A stretch of 64,000 nucleotides of DNA from Mycteria americana (GCF_035582795.1 NC_134367.1:2730501-2794500), one strand, 5' to 3'; positions 36,708 to 49,731 are shown, counted from the first letter of the stretch. The notes: generated by a model not told the origin, from the sequence alone. Program-made: numbers and translations.

Positions 36708-37731
36708 CTGAAGGTAAATCCAGTTCGACACCAACCCATGTTCCCTCTTGAAAGTCTGTGGGCCCAATATATCTAACGGTGCCTGTCTTATTTGCGCCAA
36801 CTGTGACATATTCTCCCTCTTTCAGCCACTCGGGAATTTCATTGGCATCTTCAGAGTCAGAAGTCACCTCCAGTTTTTCTTCCGCCATCTCTGATCCATT
36901 ATGGTTCAGTCCACGGGCAGCGGACGTGCTCTTTTGCCCTTCTTGCTGCTCTTCTGTGTTTAGTGAACACATGGGATCTGTCCCCAGCATGCTTGTAAAG
37001 GACTTCAGCTCCGATGTCTTGACTTTCTGGATTTTGAAGGGGGAGGCTGCAATGCTGGGCTGGGACAATTGGTCAGGATGAATCTGTGGTTTGGGAAACC
37101 CCAGTTCTGAAGGCCCAGAAGTCATTTCTTTTTTCCTAGCTTGTCCTGCTGACTCCATTGATTGTTTGGATAACAACTCCTTCTTTGGAGTGGAGGTAGA
37201 AAGAAAGGTTTTTGCATCAGTGGCTACAGAGGCATCGTTTGCCTGCTCACTTTGAGTCACAGGAGATGTGCAAGATTTTGATTTCAAAGCATCATTTCCA
37301 TTCACTTCAGTGCTGTCTTTAGGTCTTACGTGAGCACTTTGAAGGCTGAAGGCAGGCTGACTCTCTCTCTTAGCACTGAGACAGCTTTCTGAAGAACTGT
37401 CCGAGTGCCCTGGCATGTCAGAAGAAGAGACCTGAGCCACAGCGGGAGCTGGGAAGTCACTCACTGCAGGCGTTTGAGCCCCTGGCTGAGCCACAGCATC
37501 GCTTCCCGCTGCAAGGGCTTCAGAGAGGGTGGCTGTCGAGACGCTATGTGAAAAATACCCACTGGAGGCTTCACTCAGAGGACTTGGAGGTCCTTCCTGG
37601 GAGTCCTGCACCTGGGTGTCTCCTGTGGACTGCTGCAAAGGCACTTTGGGTGTCTTTTCCGGACTTTTGTCTGCTTCACATGTCTGCACTGCAGTTTCGA
37701 ATGGCTGTTTCCCTACTTCCTCTTGGTTAAT
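36708..37731 (-). CDS. KIF13B: KIF13B large exon: disordered tail and first half of CAP-Gly
   Basis: This 1024-nt exon gives 341 codons plus the G of the split Gly codon. It begins INQEEVGKQ after a CTGTTTCAG acceptor. Most of it is Ser/Thr/Pro/Gln-rich and predicted disordered. Near residues 50-70 it carries SPLSEASSGYFSHSV, a segment I recall as nearly identical in mammalian KIF13B although the surrounding sequence is very different. From about residue 298 it becomes ordered: IPEWLKEGEYVTVG, GTVRYIGPTDF, GTWVGVELDLPSG, the first strands of the CAP-Gly domain. The overlapping + strand frame of 107 codons at 36758-37081 is an antisense shadow. Confidence 0.96.
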
Positions 37732-39281
37732 CTGAAACAGAAGAGGATAGTGACTGTGGAGCTCTGTTATCCAAAATATCTGGGCTAAAAGGACAGATAC
37801 AAGGCCTCGGGGAGGTACCAAGGCCTCCAGCTTATCTAAATCCCTGTGTAGCTGCAATCTCCAAAAGATGCAAGCTGATCTCAAGTCAGCTTTGCAAACC
37901 TGGTAGGTTTGTCAGCTCATTTCTTCCATTAATAAGAAAAGTGTTGACTAAAAGAAATACGTTCCCCAATATTTACTGAAAAATTATTTATATTACAGGA
38001 ATGGTCATTTGCTGTTTGAATACCAGGATTTATATGAAATGTGAAACAGCCATGATCTATAAGTCTCTCACAGTTATTTGGCTTAACTCTCAGGATTGAT
38101 AAATCATGCCTCTCCAACTAAACTGTCATTTATGTCCCCGTTTCCAAATGCCATTCCCACCTCAATGCCGCCAGCACCACACACTTTCAGAGTATGAAAT
38201 TAACTGCACCTCATGAGATTAACAGCCCATTTTAGTGATGTATTTCTTGGCTGTAAAGTTTACTAAATCTGATAGATCAATATCTTTTGCCAGCACATGT
38301 ACTCTAAAAGATTAGGATGTCTCTAAATCTCTTTGGGAAGGAGGGAGGAGGCTGCTAATATGAAGGGGAAAAAGAAGTGGTTGGAGGACAGCAGATTTGT
38401 ACGTATCCTATCTTAACCCTCAGGTGTACATTTTTGTTTGCTGTTCAAAATTTTGTGGTTTATCCCGTCTAGTGGTTAAGTGTCCCAAACTACAGGATTT
38501 GCACTTTATTCTGAAGTGCCTTTTCCACTGGAAACGTAAGCGGCATTTGAAGACAGAGAGATTTGATTGAATTACAGGAATTTCAGAACCAAAGGCTAGC
38601 TTGCTATTGCTAAGCGAAAAGTAATACAGAAAAGTTTTTTGAAATATTCCTGCAGATTAGAGACATATTTTAAGCTTTTGAATGGAGAGGGTGGTGTACA
38701 CATGGACTCTGGAGCTCTGCTCTTTCTTTGGGCTTTCCCTTTTAGGCGTTCAGATAACACACACTTTGCTAAGACAATAAAAGCACAGTGGGAGAAAGCT
38801 GATTTGCTATTCATAAGACTGAAGTTCTGCTGAACTGTAGGAGATCATAGGGTCTATTTTCTCTCCAGCTTCGCAAGAGCCTTTTTTCATGCCGATATCA
38901 TGAATTGGCTTGAAATGTAAAATTGAGAATTAAGCTCAACACTCAGAATAAGAGACATGTTCTGTTTATAGAAAGCGTCAGAGCCTAGCAATTTGCCTTT
39001 TAAAGCAGCAAAACAGCTAAATTTTAGCTAGTTAACTGCTAATGCAATCACATGATTAACCAGGCTTTCAAATATAAAAGTGTAACCAGCGATATAAAGG
39101 GAGATTTTACCAGGACCTAAGAAAACACAGCAACACACACTGCATTTAATTGTCTCACAGTGAAGCAACAATAGAAGTGCAACAGGTTATAAGTAGCTAA
39201 CCCAGCAGTTCCTTTTGCCACCTCTGGTTTCCAGGCATGTGAATATGAAAACTGTATCATCACATCCTGGGATGTGCTTAC
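37732..39281 (-). other. KIF13B: KIF13B intron
   Basis: A GT-AG intron of 1550 nt with phase 0 at both borders. A weak tRNA-A-box-like sequence (gtctagtggttaag) occurs near 38468, but no B box follows. Nothing else stands out. Confidence 0.8.
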
Positions 39282-39344
39282 CTGTTTTAGCCTTGCAGCG
39301 CTGGCATCAACACTGGCAGACTGAACCATAATTCGTGGGACAGC
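39282..39344 (-). CDS. KIF13B: KIF13B coding exon (21 codons)
   Basis: Sixty-three nt, phase 0 at both ends, reading AVPRIMVQSASVDAS...LKQ. VPRIMVQSAS is a recognisable KIF13B segment that follows the LAQQ of the previous exon. The donor is CAG|GTAAGC. The acceptor is preceded by an extreme pyrimidine tract, T16 then a C-rich block with C8 (see findings). The exon length and phases make it skippable without a frameshift. Confidence 0.93.
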
Positions 39345-42300
39345 CTGCAGGAAGGGGGGGGAGGAAAAAAAAAAAAAAAAGAGCATCATTCACTTAAAGG
39401 ATTAAGTATTGTCAAACTGGCAAACATTAAAACTTGTATTTGAAGTTTTGGAATCACAAATAAACCTTTGTCAAGAAAGGACAGAGCATTGCTATTTTAC
39501 TGCATTTTGATAACATACTCTGAAGGGGTAAAAACCTCAACCAAGGCACCCCTGAATTTTAACACGTAAGCAGTTACAAGTACAACCTCGAAGGGTACAA
39601 AGTTTTCTTTTATGCAGCCTGTCAAAGACAGACCACTGAGCAACCGGATGACAAAGAGATCTGAGGTCACACTGGTCTGGCTAGTGAAATCCTCAGCTTC
39701 AGTCCATCTCCAAAACTCTTTCTCCATCTCCCGTATCTTAAGTCAGTTTAGATTTTAGCATTGTTTGCCTTAACTCAAAAAGGAAGCCGGAAACAAGATC
39801 TGTGCATCCTCTTTTCAAAGAGGGCATCACCACTGCCTGCTAGGGTGAAGACTACACATGCCATTTGCTAATCACAATATACTGGTCCTGTGCCAGAAGA
39901 ACTGCTTCTGTGCTTCAACAGTATCTTCTCTTTTATAGCATGGGGCTTGATATGAAGCCATTGACAACAAATGTCCTCACTTTCTCCGTATTCAGGTTTT
40001 TATGTTAAAGATTTGAAATAATCGCTCTTCTAAGACTATAACAGCAAATTGTGACACTTGACTATAAATCTTAGGCTAAGCTGGCAACTTGGGCTGTCAT
40101 GCAGCGTTGACACAGGAGTGAAAGGGACCACCAGTTCAATGGAGAACCTTGGGAAAGGGAAGCATGAAGAAAAGGAGAGAGGAGAAAAAGGCAGAAACAT
40201 CTCTCTCTAGCACTGTTAATGTACTGCAAATGCAGGTTCATACTTTCGGGGAAAGAGCTCTTTAAGGGCGACATATTATACAATTTGGGAGCAGCCTGCT
40301 TTTTTTCTTTTTTCTCCAAGGGACTTGAGAACTCCTTCTGTAGAAATATGCAGGCAGTGCTCATCTCAGAGAGAACTATTTCCAGAATTCGACAATCTGT
40401 TTAAAGAACTGAAACTTTCCAGCTGAAGAGTTAGGTACTCTTCTCGTGCATCCTTTCTAAGTACAGTAAAGCAGGAATATGACTAACGCTGTCCCAAAAC
40501 TAAACAAACATGGGGGAGAAGAACAGCTTTTATTTATACAGAGATTGCCAGATATTAAATAAAAACATGTTTGTTCAAGGTAAAAAAATAAAAAGACAAA
40601 AGACGGACAAAAAACCCAACAGCTTCACAGTGGATCAAAATAACTTTTTGTAAAGACATTAAAGCTCCAGTTCAATAAAAGAAAGCAGAAGAGAGGGGGT
40701 TCGCTTGTCTTTAAACCTACTAATTGAAAGTACACCAGTGAAGTGGGGTTCAGAGCAAACCGGCTCCGTTTCAGGTGCACAAGGTATTAGCATTTTGAGA
40801 TCCTCACTATGAGATGCACTCCAGGAAGCGGAGGGTGACCCAAATCAGAACAAATCAATGAAGCCTAAAAATAAACACAGCTTTAGGGCTCATGCTCCAG
40901 TGGTTTTCAGACACCTCGTACTCCAGAACTTCAGCTTCCTTTGGAATAAAGTGGCAATCTTCTAAGGCAAAAGTATTTACCTGAAAGCAACTGTAGTACT
41001 GACTTGTGACCGAGTCTAGAGATAGCTTAGAGCAATGAGGTGCAGTGAGTACTCTGACTTGTCCTAAGTATTAACTCAGACATGCAAGGATAGCTTAATT
41101 GTTGTAACAGCCAAAGTGTTTCGCTTTAACAAAGACTAGAGAGGAGAGGGATTAACTTTCTTATGAGAAAACCCTGCAAATTTTAGGTTTAATATAGGCT
41201 TATCACGGTGTTAAACGGAGCAGAGTATTTGGCAGAACACTTACTCTCTCCTCTTCAACCATCTTTGAACCATGGGTTGGTCCATCTTGGGAGTGCAAAG
41301 CCAAGCTATTAAATATCACCTTTTAATGAAAAAAATATCTGCAGTCACAGGGCATTAGGGCTAATCCCTAGGCAGGCACTTACATAGCACTTTAAACCTT
41401 CTACAGAGGTGCAGCTGAACCTCAGTGAGAAGCCAAGACCCTTGAATTCAAATTATCCTAGTTAAATATCTCCATGCTCCAATGCTAAAAGCACTGCATT
41501 TTGGCATCTCAGAAAGGCTGCGTGAAGGAAAAACACCGTCCTTGCTGCTTCCACGCTACTGTTTGTCATCTGCTATAGCAGGGGAAGCAGCCTTTTTCAG
41601 CAGACCTTGTATCACGAGCTAAAGGCAGCTCCAGGCTCTCACACTGGCACCGTAACACAACTTGATCTTCTTGCCCCATTTTCTCCCAGTAGACGTGCCA
41701 TCTCTGGGAAGTGCTCTGAGGTCTAGCATTATTATCCAGAGATAAGCACTCAGAATTGGAATAAGAAAAAGTATTTAAGGATATTTCTCATTCCTTTGAT
41801 TTCCTTTTCTCCTTTTAAAACAAATAAACAGAGGAAAGTGTTCGGGTTTTTTTCTCTCTCAAAAGCCTTCAGTCTTACAGCATGTAAATCCCTGAAATCT
41901 AAAAATCCAGTTGATATCAAATAGCAAAACAAATAAAACCGTTACACTTTACTCATTCCTCATCAAGTTCTCCTCCTGCAAGGATGAAAAAAATCTCAAA
42001 ACTACAGTAACTTTGCCAAGCAATGTTTAGAAAAACACGGAGAAAAAAGCAATTATGAGAAGTGGCACTTGCCCAACTTTGGTGTTGACAAGAAACAGAT
42101 GGGCAGAAACACCCTCACTGGGGTAGCAAGGGTACTAAAACAAATCTTTGTTATGAAATGGAGTCAAGTTACTTGGGGGGGGATACTGAAAACAATGTGT
42201 TTGACTATCTGCAAAGACATTTACTGGATGAAAAATATTTCTGAATCGAGAGCCAAATTCTCTCGTTAAACATTTGTAGATAGCGACTGCTAAACTAGAC

Positions 42301-44009
42301 ATATATATTTACCCCATGGCAAAACATGACCCTTTTGCAGTGATAATTTTTGGCACAATTTCTTCAACCAAGTTGACAAAATATAGAGTAAGAGAGAACA
42401 TGAAAGCAATTCACTTTAAAGCATCTTTGAATCTCTGTAGAACAAAAATTGTTTTTTTCTTAAGGGCTGCTACTCTGTGCAGTGAGTTTATAAGGATTTC
42501 TAAGAGTGCATATTTTCTGGTCAGATGGAAGGTCAGTTTGCACGTACTTTGAGGTGACCAAAAGCCATGTTGCTACTAGTGATCAGAGCAATCTGGAGAC
42601 CAACCTGGTACGTTGGTGAGCTTGACTAGGAAAAGCAAATGTGTATCTCGCCCCACTTATAGAGGCACCAAAATTAATCCTAAATGAACTCTTTTTAATA
42701 TCATATATTACATATATATAATGGCAACCTCTTCAATGAGCTCAGAAAAGCACATTTGGTATTTCTATGTCATTAAACATTTTGTAGAACGCCTCTGACA
42801 ATGGTGACTGATGACTTCAGTACAAAGCCTTTGGACTTCACGTCACTGGATGAAAATCCTTCAATGTTAACACCCAATGTGCAGAAAGTTCAGCGGCAGT
42901 TAACAGAACAGCCTGGGCCACCACGTACAAGAATTATCCTCCAAGCTCCAGAAACGGTCTAGCCAAGGTTAGAGCTGATGCAATCCTAAAAGGGCATTAT
43001 CAGAAAACTTCCACTGCTCTTGTCTATGCTTTACCATCCGCAGATAGGAGAGACTGAGCTCAAGGACTGTCACACTGACAGTATTATGTTCACATCACCA
43101 TTTAAAAGCAGCTATTGGAAACTTCTGCAGCAGGGCATAACAGTCGCTTCATTAAATGTAGATTGATATCACTTCTGAGCACTCGGGATAAAATACTTTC
43201 ACAAGACATACACAGCAATGCAGTAGGAATTCTGAATCCCCTAGTATATAGCCAAAAAAGTTGAATCCATTTTAAAAAGGTCCCCCATTTTAAAACCGTC
43301 CCCCCGACACTATTCCTCTCTGCCCTCAATTTTACAATCATTTAAAAGTCATTAATCATTCACATATAAAATCTCCTGCATTCCAAAAGGAGATCTGAAA
43401 CCCAGTACAAGTTTGTTCGTTGGTTTTTTGGTGTGTGTTTGTTTTCTTCTCTAAAGACACTGTGCATTTAAATATTAACCCAGACAAAACCCCTTATTCC
43501 ACCTTCCATATGTGGAACATTTCAGCCTGTAATACTACTTTTGAATTCCACATTTCTAATATACTTTATGCAAAACTAACCATACCGTTTTCTATGCGGT
43601 TAAATTACTTCATTCCTAGGTCCAGACAGATTAAAAGGGTAATTCATAACCATTTTCAAGTTAGTTCATAAAGAACTTTCACTGGTTTGCTCTAAGAACT
43701 TTAAAAGCCAGTTTTCCATACTTATTGTCATTAAAAACTATTTGTATGAGGATGATAGCAAAAACTGAACTCAGAAATCAAAACACTAACAACTCAGTCA
43801 CAAGAACTAGACACGTACGAGCTCAGCTGGCCACAGAGGATCTGTTGAACTACGCTGATTATAGCATCCAAATGATTCTTTATTTGAAACTCTGAAAAAA
43901 GCCTTCGAGGTTTTAAAGAAGGTTCTCCGAGGCCACATTATTTACATTTGATTAAGGAATGTCAGCTGTAGCAATTATACTATGCACCATGCACATCCAT
44001 GAAACTGTT

Positions 44010-44170
44010 ATTTTTTAATGCACTGCCAGAAAAAGGCTTTTGTCTATTTAGATAGCTTTTCATTAATTGCATTTCATTATTTTTTAAGATTAATTACTAT
44101 GTCTGCATCAGAAGGTGACAGAGAGAAAATTGAGAGCTGCCCTCTCCATGTGTCACATGTCTGCATTTCT
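44010..44170. repeat. Unlabelled repeat, copy A
   Basis: Aligns with 44,995-45,155. Shared blocks include CATTAATTGC (44061 here, 45045 there), TTCATTATT, AGATTA-TTACTA and TTGCATCAGAAGGT-like (CTGCATCAGAAGGT here), in the same order and spacing. I do not recognise the family. The borders are approximate. Confidence 0.6.
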
Positions 44171-44854
44171 ATACCACAAACCAAAAATGAATTACATTAG
44201 CGTATGGAAATTCAAATAGTTTATTTTTTTTAAATGTAGCTGTGACTCAAGGGCTCTCATTTAAGCCACGTGCTAACAAAAAGACATTTGAGCATCCAGC
44301 AAAGTTCTCGAGTATGAAGGTGACCAAAATCCACTTACCAAATGCACATTGGTCAGAGGAATGTGCTTCTGCCACAGCAATGTCAAAAAACAGAAACTGA
44401 AATTTAATATGTACATTTTTAATGTCAGCACCCAATGATGCCCTAAAATGTAATTACACGGGCAGTTCCTGGAGATCAACAGGGTCATAAGGTAAAGAAC
44501 AGTAATTCTGCTTGGTGCACACTATGAAAGCCTCAGCATGTTAATAAAAGAAACAAGCTTCAAGAGCATGTACATAATATAATTAAGCACAGATAGATGA
44601 AACTCTGATTCTCCATCCACCTGCATATTTTACACAAGTATTTTAAACTTTTCCCCATCAGCAATAAGCTTTGGTAAGGCTTTAAATTTTGCACATCGCA
44701 GTACTAAGCTTTTTAAAGAATAGACTAGGAAAATAAAAAGCAGTTCCAGCAATCCAAAAAGGTTTAAATGGTTGGCTTTTTTTATTTACAGACTACTGGC
44801 AATTAATTTAAAGGCATCAGATAATGGAGAAAATAGGCATTTTCTAACTTAAAA

Positions 44855-44926
44855 GTATATAAACAGCTTCATCAGAAACCAATCTTTTAGGTACATAAAC
44901 AGCTTCATCGGAAGCCGTTCTGCTAG
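44855..44926. repeat. Two-copy 36-bp tandem repeat
   Basis: The units are 44855-44890 and 44891-44926, sharing GTAYATAAACAGCTTCATCRG and a 3' CTTTTAG/CTGCTAG ending, with a partial third start (TTACATAAAG). It lies in a KIF13B intron between the two copies of the unlabelled repeat. Confidence 0.85.
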
Positions 44927-44994
44927 TTACATAAAGAATCCTATTATGCCAAATTAATTCAATCTAACTAATTAGAGAGCAGGAAGTTCTTTCA

Positions 44995-45155
44995 ATTATT
45001 TTATGTGCTGTCTGAGAAACACACTTGAATACGAGAGCAGATTTCATTAATTGCGGTTCATTATTCTCCAGATTAGTTACTAAACTTGCATCAGAAGGTC
45101 AAAGACAGCAATTTTGTTAGCTGCCACCACCTTGACTGGAATGTCTCTGCATTTT
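44995..45155. repeat. Unlabelled repeat, copy B
   Basis: The partner of 44,010-44,170, offset by 984 bp in the same orientation. It contains CATTAATTGCGG, TTCATTATTCTCCAGATTAG and TTGCATCAGAAGGTCAAAGA. It may be an old local duplication or two insertions of one ancient element. Confidence 0.6.
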
Positions 45156-48100
45156 TGAAACTCAGGCAACCACTGACTATAAACAAAAACAACACCGGGA
45201 AAGACCATTTTGTTAAGATAACTTTTGTATGTGCTCGCTTACTTTAAGGTTGATGCCAGCCTAAGCAACGGCGTGTGATTGAAATAAAGAGCTGCTAAAA
45301 TAATTTTAAAAAAAAAGGTATTTTCAGAACGAGTCATCAGAACTCCATCTTCTGTTTACTCACACAGAATCAGAGATTCGGTAACGCATCCACTCGGCGA
45401 GCTGCTTGGTCCTGATGAACTTAACTTCAGTTATGAACTTGGAAAAAGGTTAAGTACTGCTCCCTTGGAAATGATGCTCAAAAAGCACTAAAATCAACTT
45501 AGCCATAAGACCCTGCTTACGAGGTGCAACAAAACAAATCTGATGCTTTCTGCAGAGATGTACAGCCATCTAACCCTGATAATTTAACTATAACATATTG
45601 GAAATTTAATACAACAGCTGGGCCAGCCATCTAGTTCAAGATGGCTCACCAACATTTTTCCAGAATGGGTTTTAATGACATTAGATAATGAAGTACGCTC
45701 AAATAATGTAACAGATATTCACTGAAAAGGGAGCTTGACAAGAACTTTGGAAATTCTCTTTCACTGTAGTTGTTTGATGAACCAGGAGAAAATAATAAAC
45801 TGATCCACTTAGCTTTTGGGTATTTACGTTCAAAAACCTGTTATTACATATATGCTCGTTTGCTTTTAGCCAGGAGAAGATGATTTAGATCTTTCCATTT
45901 GCTTTGTAAAGCATTCCTTTAGTCATTTCTATTCCTGAACCCAACTCTCCCAATTTGTTGCTTACAGCAACAGAAGTCCATCAGTTCCCGGTTAGGGGTC
46001 AGATTCCTTTGCAATTACAGCCAAAAAATCCTTTTGGCCTCGCCTCCCCCTTACACTTTTTGTAGTTTACCACCTACTCTCACCCTGCACATTCGTTTAT
46101 GTCCCCTGCCACCGTGTATCGCAGTTTTGTTCTTCCACAGAACTAAGATGCATTGTTCTGTATTTTCTGAGACTCCGAAATACCATTTTTTGTGTCCTCT
46201 CTATTGCGTAGTTTACTACAGTTATGCAAGAATTACTAGCTTGCTGTCTAGCTCTGGCAGGTTAGCGATAAGGTGTTAAAGCTGATTGCCAAACACTGAC
46301 CCCCACAGCAGCCCCATCATCCACTGAGTACAATAGCCATTCATCACCGCCACCATTTAAATTCTTCTGGCCGCATTTGCATCATCAGGCCATTATAAAG
46401 AAACAGCAAGAAAGATTACGAGACATGGTATTTATGATCTTAAAGCCAGTCTTGCTACAACAGCACGTATTTATTTTTTGTGCTGCACAGAAGCAGCTGT
46501 AGCTAATTCCGTAGCAGTTCCTTCAATTTTTGCTCCCTCTTCTATGCACAGTGATTATTAACAGGAGTGGAGCAGCCCTGTTTCCTTACTGATAGAGCTG
46601 TGAAGAATATCTATAAACCTCTCAAACCAGTGAGGTGTATTTGTATTACAATTGACTTGTTCTATTACAAAAATAAAAGTAGCAAATAATTTTAAGATTT
46701 CATTTTATCACACAGATCCAGTGGTCATGGAAAAACTTAGGTTGCTCTCCAATGCCACCAAGGATTAAAACATGATGCGCTCCTGTTTATATATTAGCTT
46801 TATTTCTTTAAAACAAAGCAGAAATCGCATTTTCCCTCCTATTAAAAATTGTTGCAATCATGATCTGATTACTTGAGTTTCCACAGCAATCCATAATATA
46901 AATTAAAATCTCTTTAAATAGATGTCTTTGTAGTTTAAAAACTGACTTCAAGACAAATAATACAAGACTGATCTTGAACGGTAGGAAGGAGTGGGAACAG
47001 GTGGTTAGACTAGAGGCAGGAAATTAGGCCTCGTTTGTAATCTCAGCTCTCATTGATTCAGTAAGGATTCAAGAAGTTGTGAAAGGCTCTCACTGCAATT
47101 GTAAAGAGCACCTATTTGCATCTTTTGATACCCGAATACCTTTAAGAAAGCCACTGGCTTAATTGTAATTCTCTAAATTTCATAGATGAGTAAGGTTATA
47201 CGATTCCAGTCTCAACACTAAGGCTGTTGTAAGCAAAAAGCAACATGAAAACGTAAAGCATTAAATTAGATAAAATTTGGGACTAATGTTTGCTCCTTTT
47301 ATTACTTTGTAGAGAATAAAGCCACAGTCAAACTAAAAATATTTTGAATCTGCCTTACTTTTATTTGTGCTAGGTCTGTCATAAGTTACTTTGAAAAATA
47401 TTTAAGTGTTAGTGTATTTATTTTTGGCCTATTTATTTATTTAATATTTCACTGTACTTCCACAATGACAAAACAACTTCCTATAATCCTCAGACATTCT
47501 TATAACGGCAAGTTGTTGTAGCAAACAATGGAATAGAATGTCTGGATCCAATCACAAAAAATAGTTGCTTGGGGTTTTTAGGATTTGTTTTACTTTGTTT
47601 TGAGAAAGATACCCTTTAAAACATTTGTCTGCATGTGAAGAGGTATGGAAAGGTCTAAGTTAACAGGTGACGTGCTTCCAGAACTCCAGGCAAGTGAACA
47701 AGACGACAGCAGAGTGAGCTGGACAGTTAACAAAGCACGGACAGAATGGACTTCCACTTTAACAAGTGGGATCTGACTCCAGATTTACCTTTGTAACAGC
47801 TTTTTAAATCTTCCACACTTACACTATATAGGACTACTCCTTTATAAATAAACTACAAACTCTCAAATAAAGGAGAAAATATTATTTATAATGGGATTCT
47901 GTATTTCATCTGTTTTCTTTAAAAGACAGTAGTGTTTTCTAGTCTGCTTGTCCAGGCATTAGCTACTGCTCAGAGCACAGAAGCCACATCTGGAGCAGGT
48001 GGAATTTTGCAGCACAACATCCAAGAAAAAAAAAAAAAATCAAATGCTTATCCAATGTGTGAAATAGATAAGAGAATGAAGAAAAGCAACTGTCCAAAGT

Positions 48101-48495
48101 ACATAGCAGAAGATGGCAAAAGGTGACAAGCTAGGGCGAGGGGGAATGGTGTATGAAATAACGAATTAAAAATAGAATTACATTTTGCATTTGGCAATAC
48201 ACAAACAACACTAAGTGCACTTCATAAATTTTACTATTGTTGCTGCAAGTGGTATTACCATAAATCACGCTGGTAGCGTACTTGGCACTTTTTAAAAGCC
48301 AAGTGGGCTGAGTGTATCAATAAGTTTAAACAGCTCCACTATCTCTGGGCAGACTGGAGGGGAAATGCATCACAAGGCTTTACTATGACTAAAAGCTTGG
48401 TTTGCACTGCAACGACATCTAAAATAGCACTTTGCCAGCAAGTCTAACAGCACTCACCAATATTACTGCATAGCCTATTCGATTTAATTTTTTAC

Positions 48496-48629
48496 CTGCT
48501 GTGCAAGAGGAGAGGTCTGCCTGCCCTTCTTCTCATCTCTAACAGGAAAGAGAGACTTCAACAGCTTTGGCATCTGAGGCACAAAGGACTTTACAGGATT
48601 CAGATAGGAAGCAGCAAGGCTACTAATAC
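48496..48629 (-). CDS. KIF13B: KIF13B coding exon (conserved YLNPVKSFVPQMPK segment)
   Basis: The exon starts with GT, completing a Gly, then ISSLAASYLNPVKSFVP, QMPKLLKSLFPVRDE, and ends SPLAQQ before GTAAAA: 44 full codons. This is a hallmark conserved block of KIF13B, which I remember almost identical in human. It is moderately basic and lacks a named domain. The acceptor is CCAACAG. Confidence 0.95.
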
Positions 48630-49613
48630 CTGTTGGAAAAATTAAAAAATGAGAACCCTTATGCTTTGGGGAAAGGAAAAAAACCAAACCCAACCCAAAA
48701 CCCCCTAAAAAATATTACAAAGCTGTTATCATTTTAGTCTAAGATGACATCTTCCAGTGGTCAAAGCATGAGCCAAGGAAAAGCACTGAGTACTTGCTCC
48801 TCCCTTGAAAGGTACATATGAATTTGGGGAGGTCTTAAGCTGTGGCCCCAGCATACAGAAAATTTTTTTCATCACATGATGTGAAAAAGCTTGTTGTTTG
48901 TAATCGGAAACATAAAATGCTTTATAACGTGCAGAAGCAGAAAAAACCACCCAAACCGAGAAGCAAAAAAATCGAAAGAGGATGTCCATACAACACACAA
49001 TTTTAACGACAATTAAAAAACTTATTAGAAGTAAAAGATGAGAAGATCCAAGTTAAGAAAAAGAAAAAAAATGTTAGGGGCATTCAGCTCTCCTTACTCA
49101 TAGTGCCATTTTTTCTGCACTACTCCCCCTTGAGAAAACCTAGGTAGACATACAAAACGTCATGATCCATCTTTGCACTCTCAGTTATATATTAGGCACA
49201 TCAGCTGAAAAATAGCCATCCAATTCCACTGCTGCTTATTTTCTAAAACATTAGTAGCCTTACTGTCTTTGCTGTTTTCCTCCTGTAAAGATAGCATGTT
49301 CTGAGCCCAGCTAACTTTTGGCTTTAGAAATTGAACTACGGAAATAAAGACTGCATCTTCAGACAGCTTAAAACATGTGGCGTTCACCTCCTAGCAGAAC
49401 TAGTATCAGATTTAAAGGAAAGGCTAGTTAGAGTTGTCTAGAGTCTGAGTAGCTTAGCCACAACTGCAAAATGTTCACAGAGAGGGAACATTGCTCTGGA
49501 GAAGAAATTTCTCTGCATCTCTGAAAGCAGCTCAGCTTTATCTGACATTCAGGAGCTGGGGTAACTTCACTCCATTTTTAGGAAAGTTGTTTTAGCTTTA
49601 GGAAAGCCCTTAC
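48630..49613 (-). other. KIF13B: KIF13B intron, 984 nt
   Basis: A GT-AG intron with phase 1 (splits a Gly codon). No exon or repeat was recognised. Confidence 0.8.
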
Positions 49614-49731
49614 CTGGAGCAGGAGAGTGGTTTTGCTGCCTAGAGCCTGGCAGAGAGGTACGAGAGGGACTAATGCCTCTACGGGAATTTGTGGCACCTT
49701 GGGACACATCTTGCTGACTCTCCCATCGGCC
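49614..49731 (-). CDS. KIF13B: KIF13B coding exon (RWESQQDVSQ)
   Basis: This 118-nt exon reads GRWESQQDVSQGATNSRRG, ISPSRTSLPGSRQQNHSPAPG in the frame fixed by its neighbours: 39 codons plus one base. That frame is not the longest open one here; two other frames are also open, so the choice rests on splice phase and on recognising RWESQQDVSQ and NHSP. Ser/Pro-rich and likely disordered. The acceptor is CCCTAG, preceded directly by a run of 27 T. Confidence 0.93.

Larger units (their letters stand above)
39345..48495 (-). other. KIF13B: KIF13B intron, 9.15 kb
   Basis: The largest intron in the window. I see no further KIF13B exon; the exons on either side abut in the protein as I recall it (LAQQ then AVPRIM). 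It contains two related about 150-bp copies at 44,010-44,170 and 44,995-45,155, and a two-copy 36-bp tandem repeat at 44,855-44,926. The rest is unique and AT-rich. Confidence 0.75.

Noticed and set aside
36758-37081. 107-codon + strand open frame
   Set aside because: It is antisense to the KIF13B CAP-Gly/disordered exon, whose frame is clearly the real one.
38462-38530. tRNA-like 'gtctagtggttaag' in a KIF13B intron
   Set aside because: No B box or cloverleaf follows; too weak to call a tRNA or SINE.
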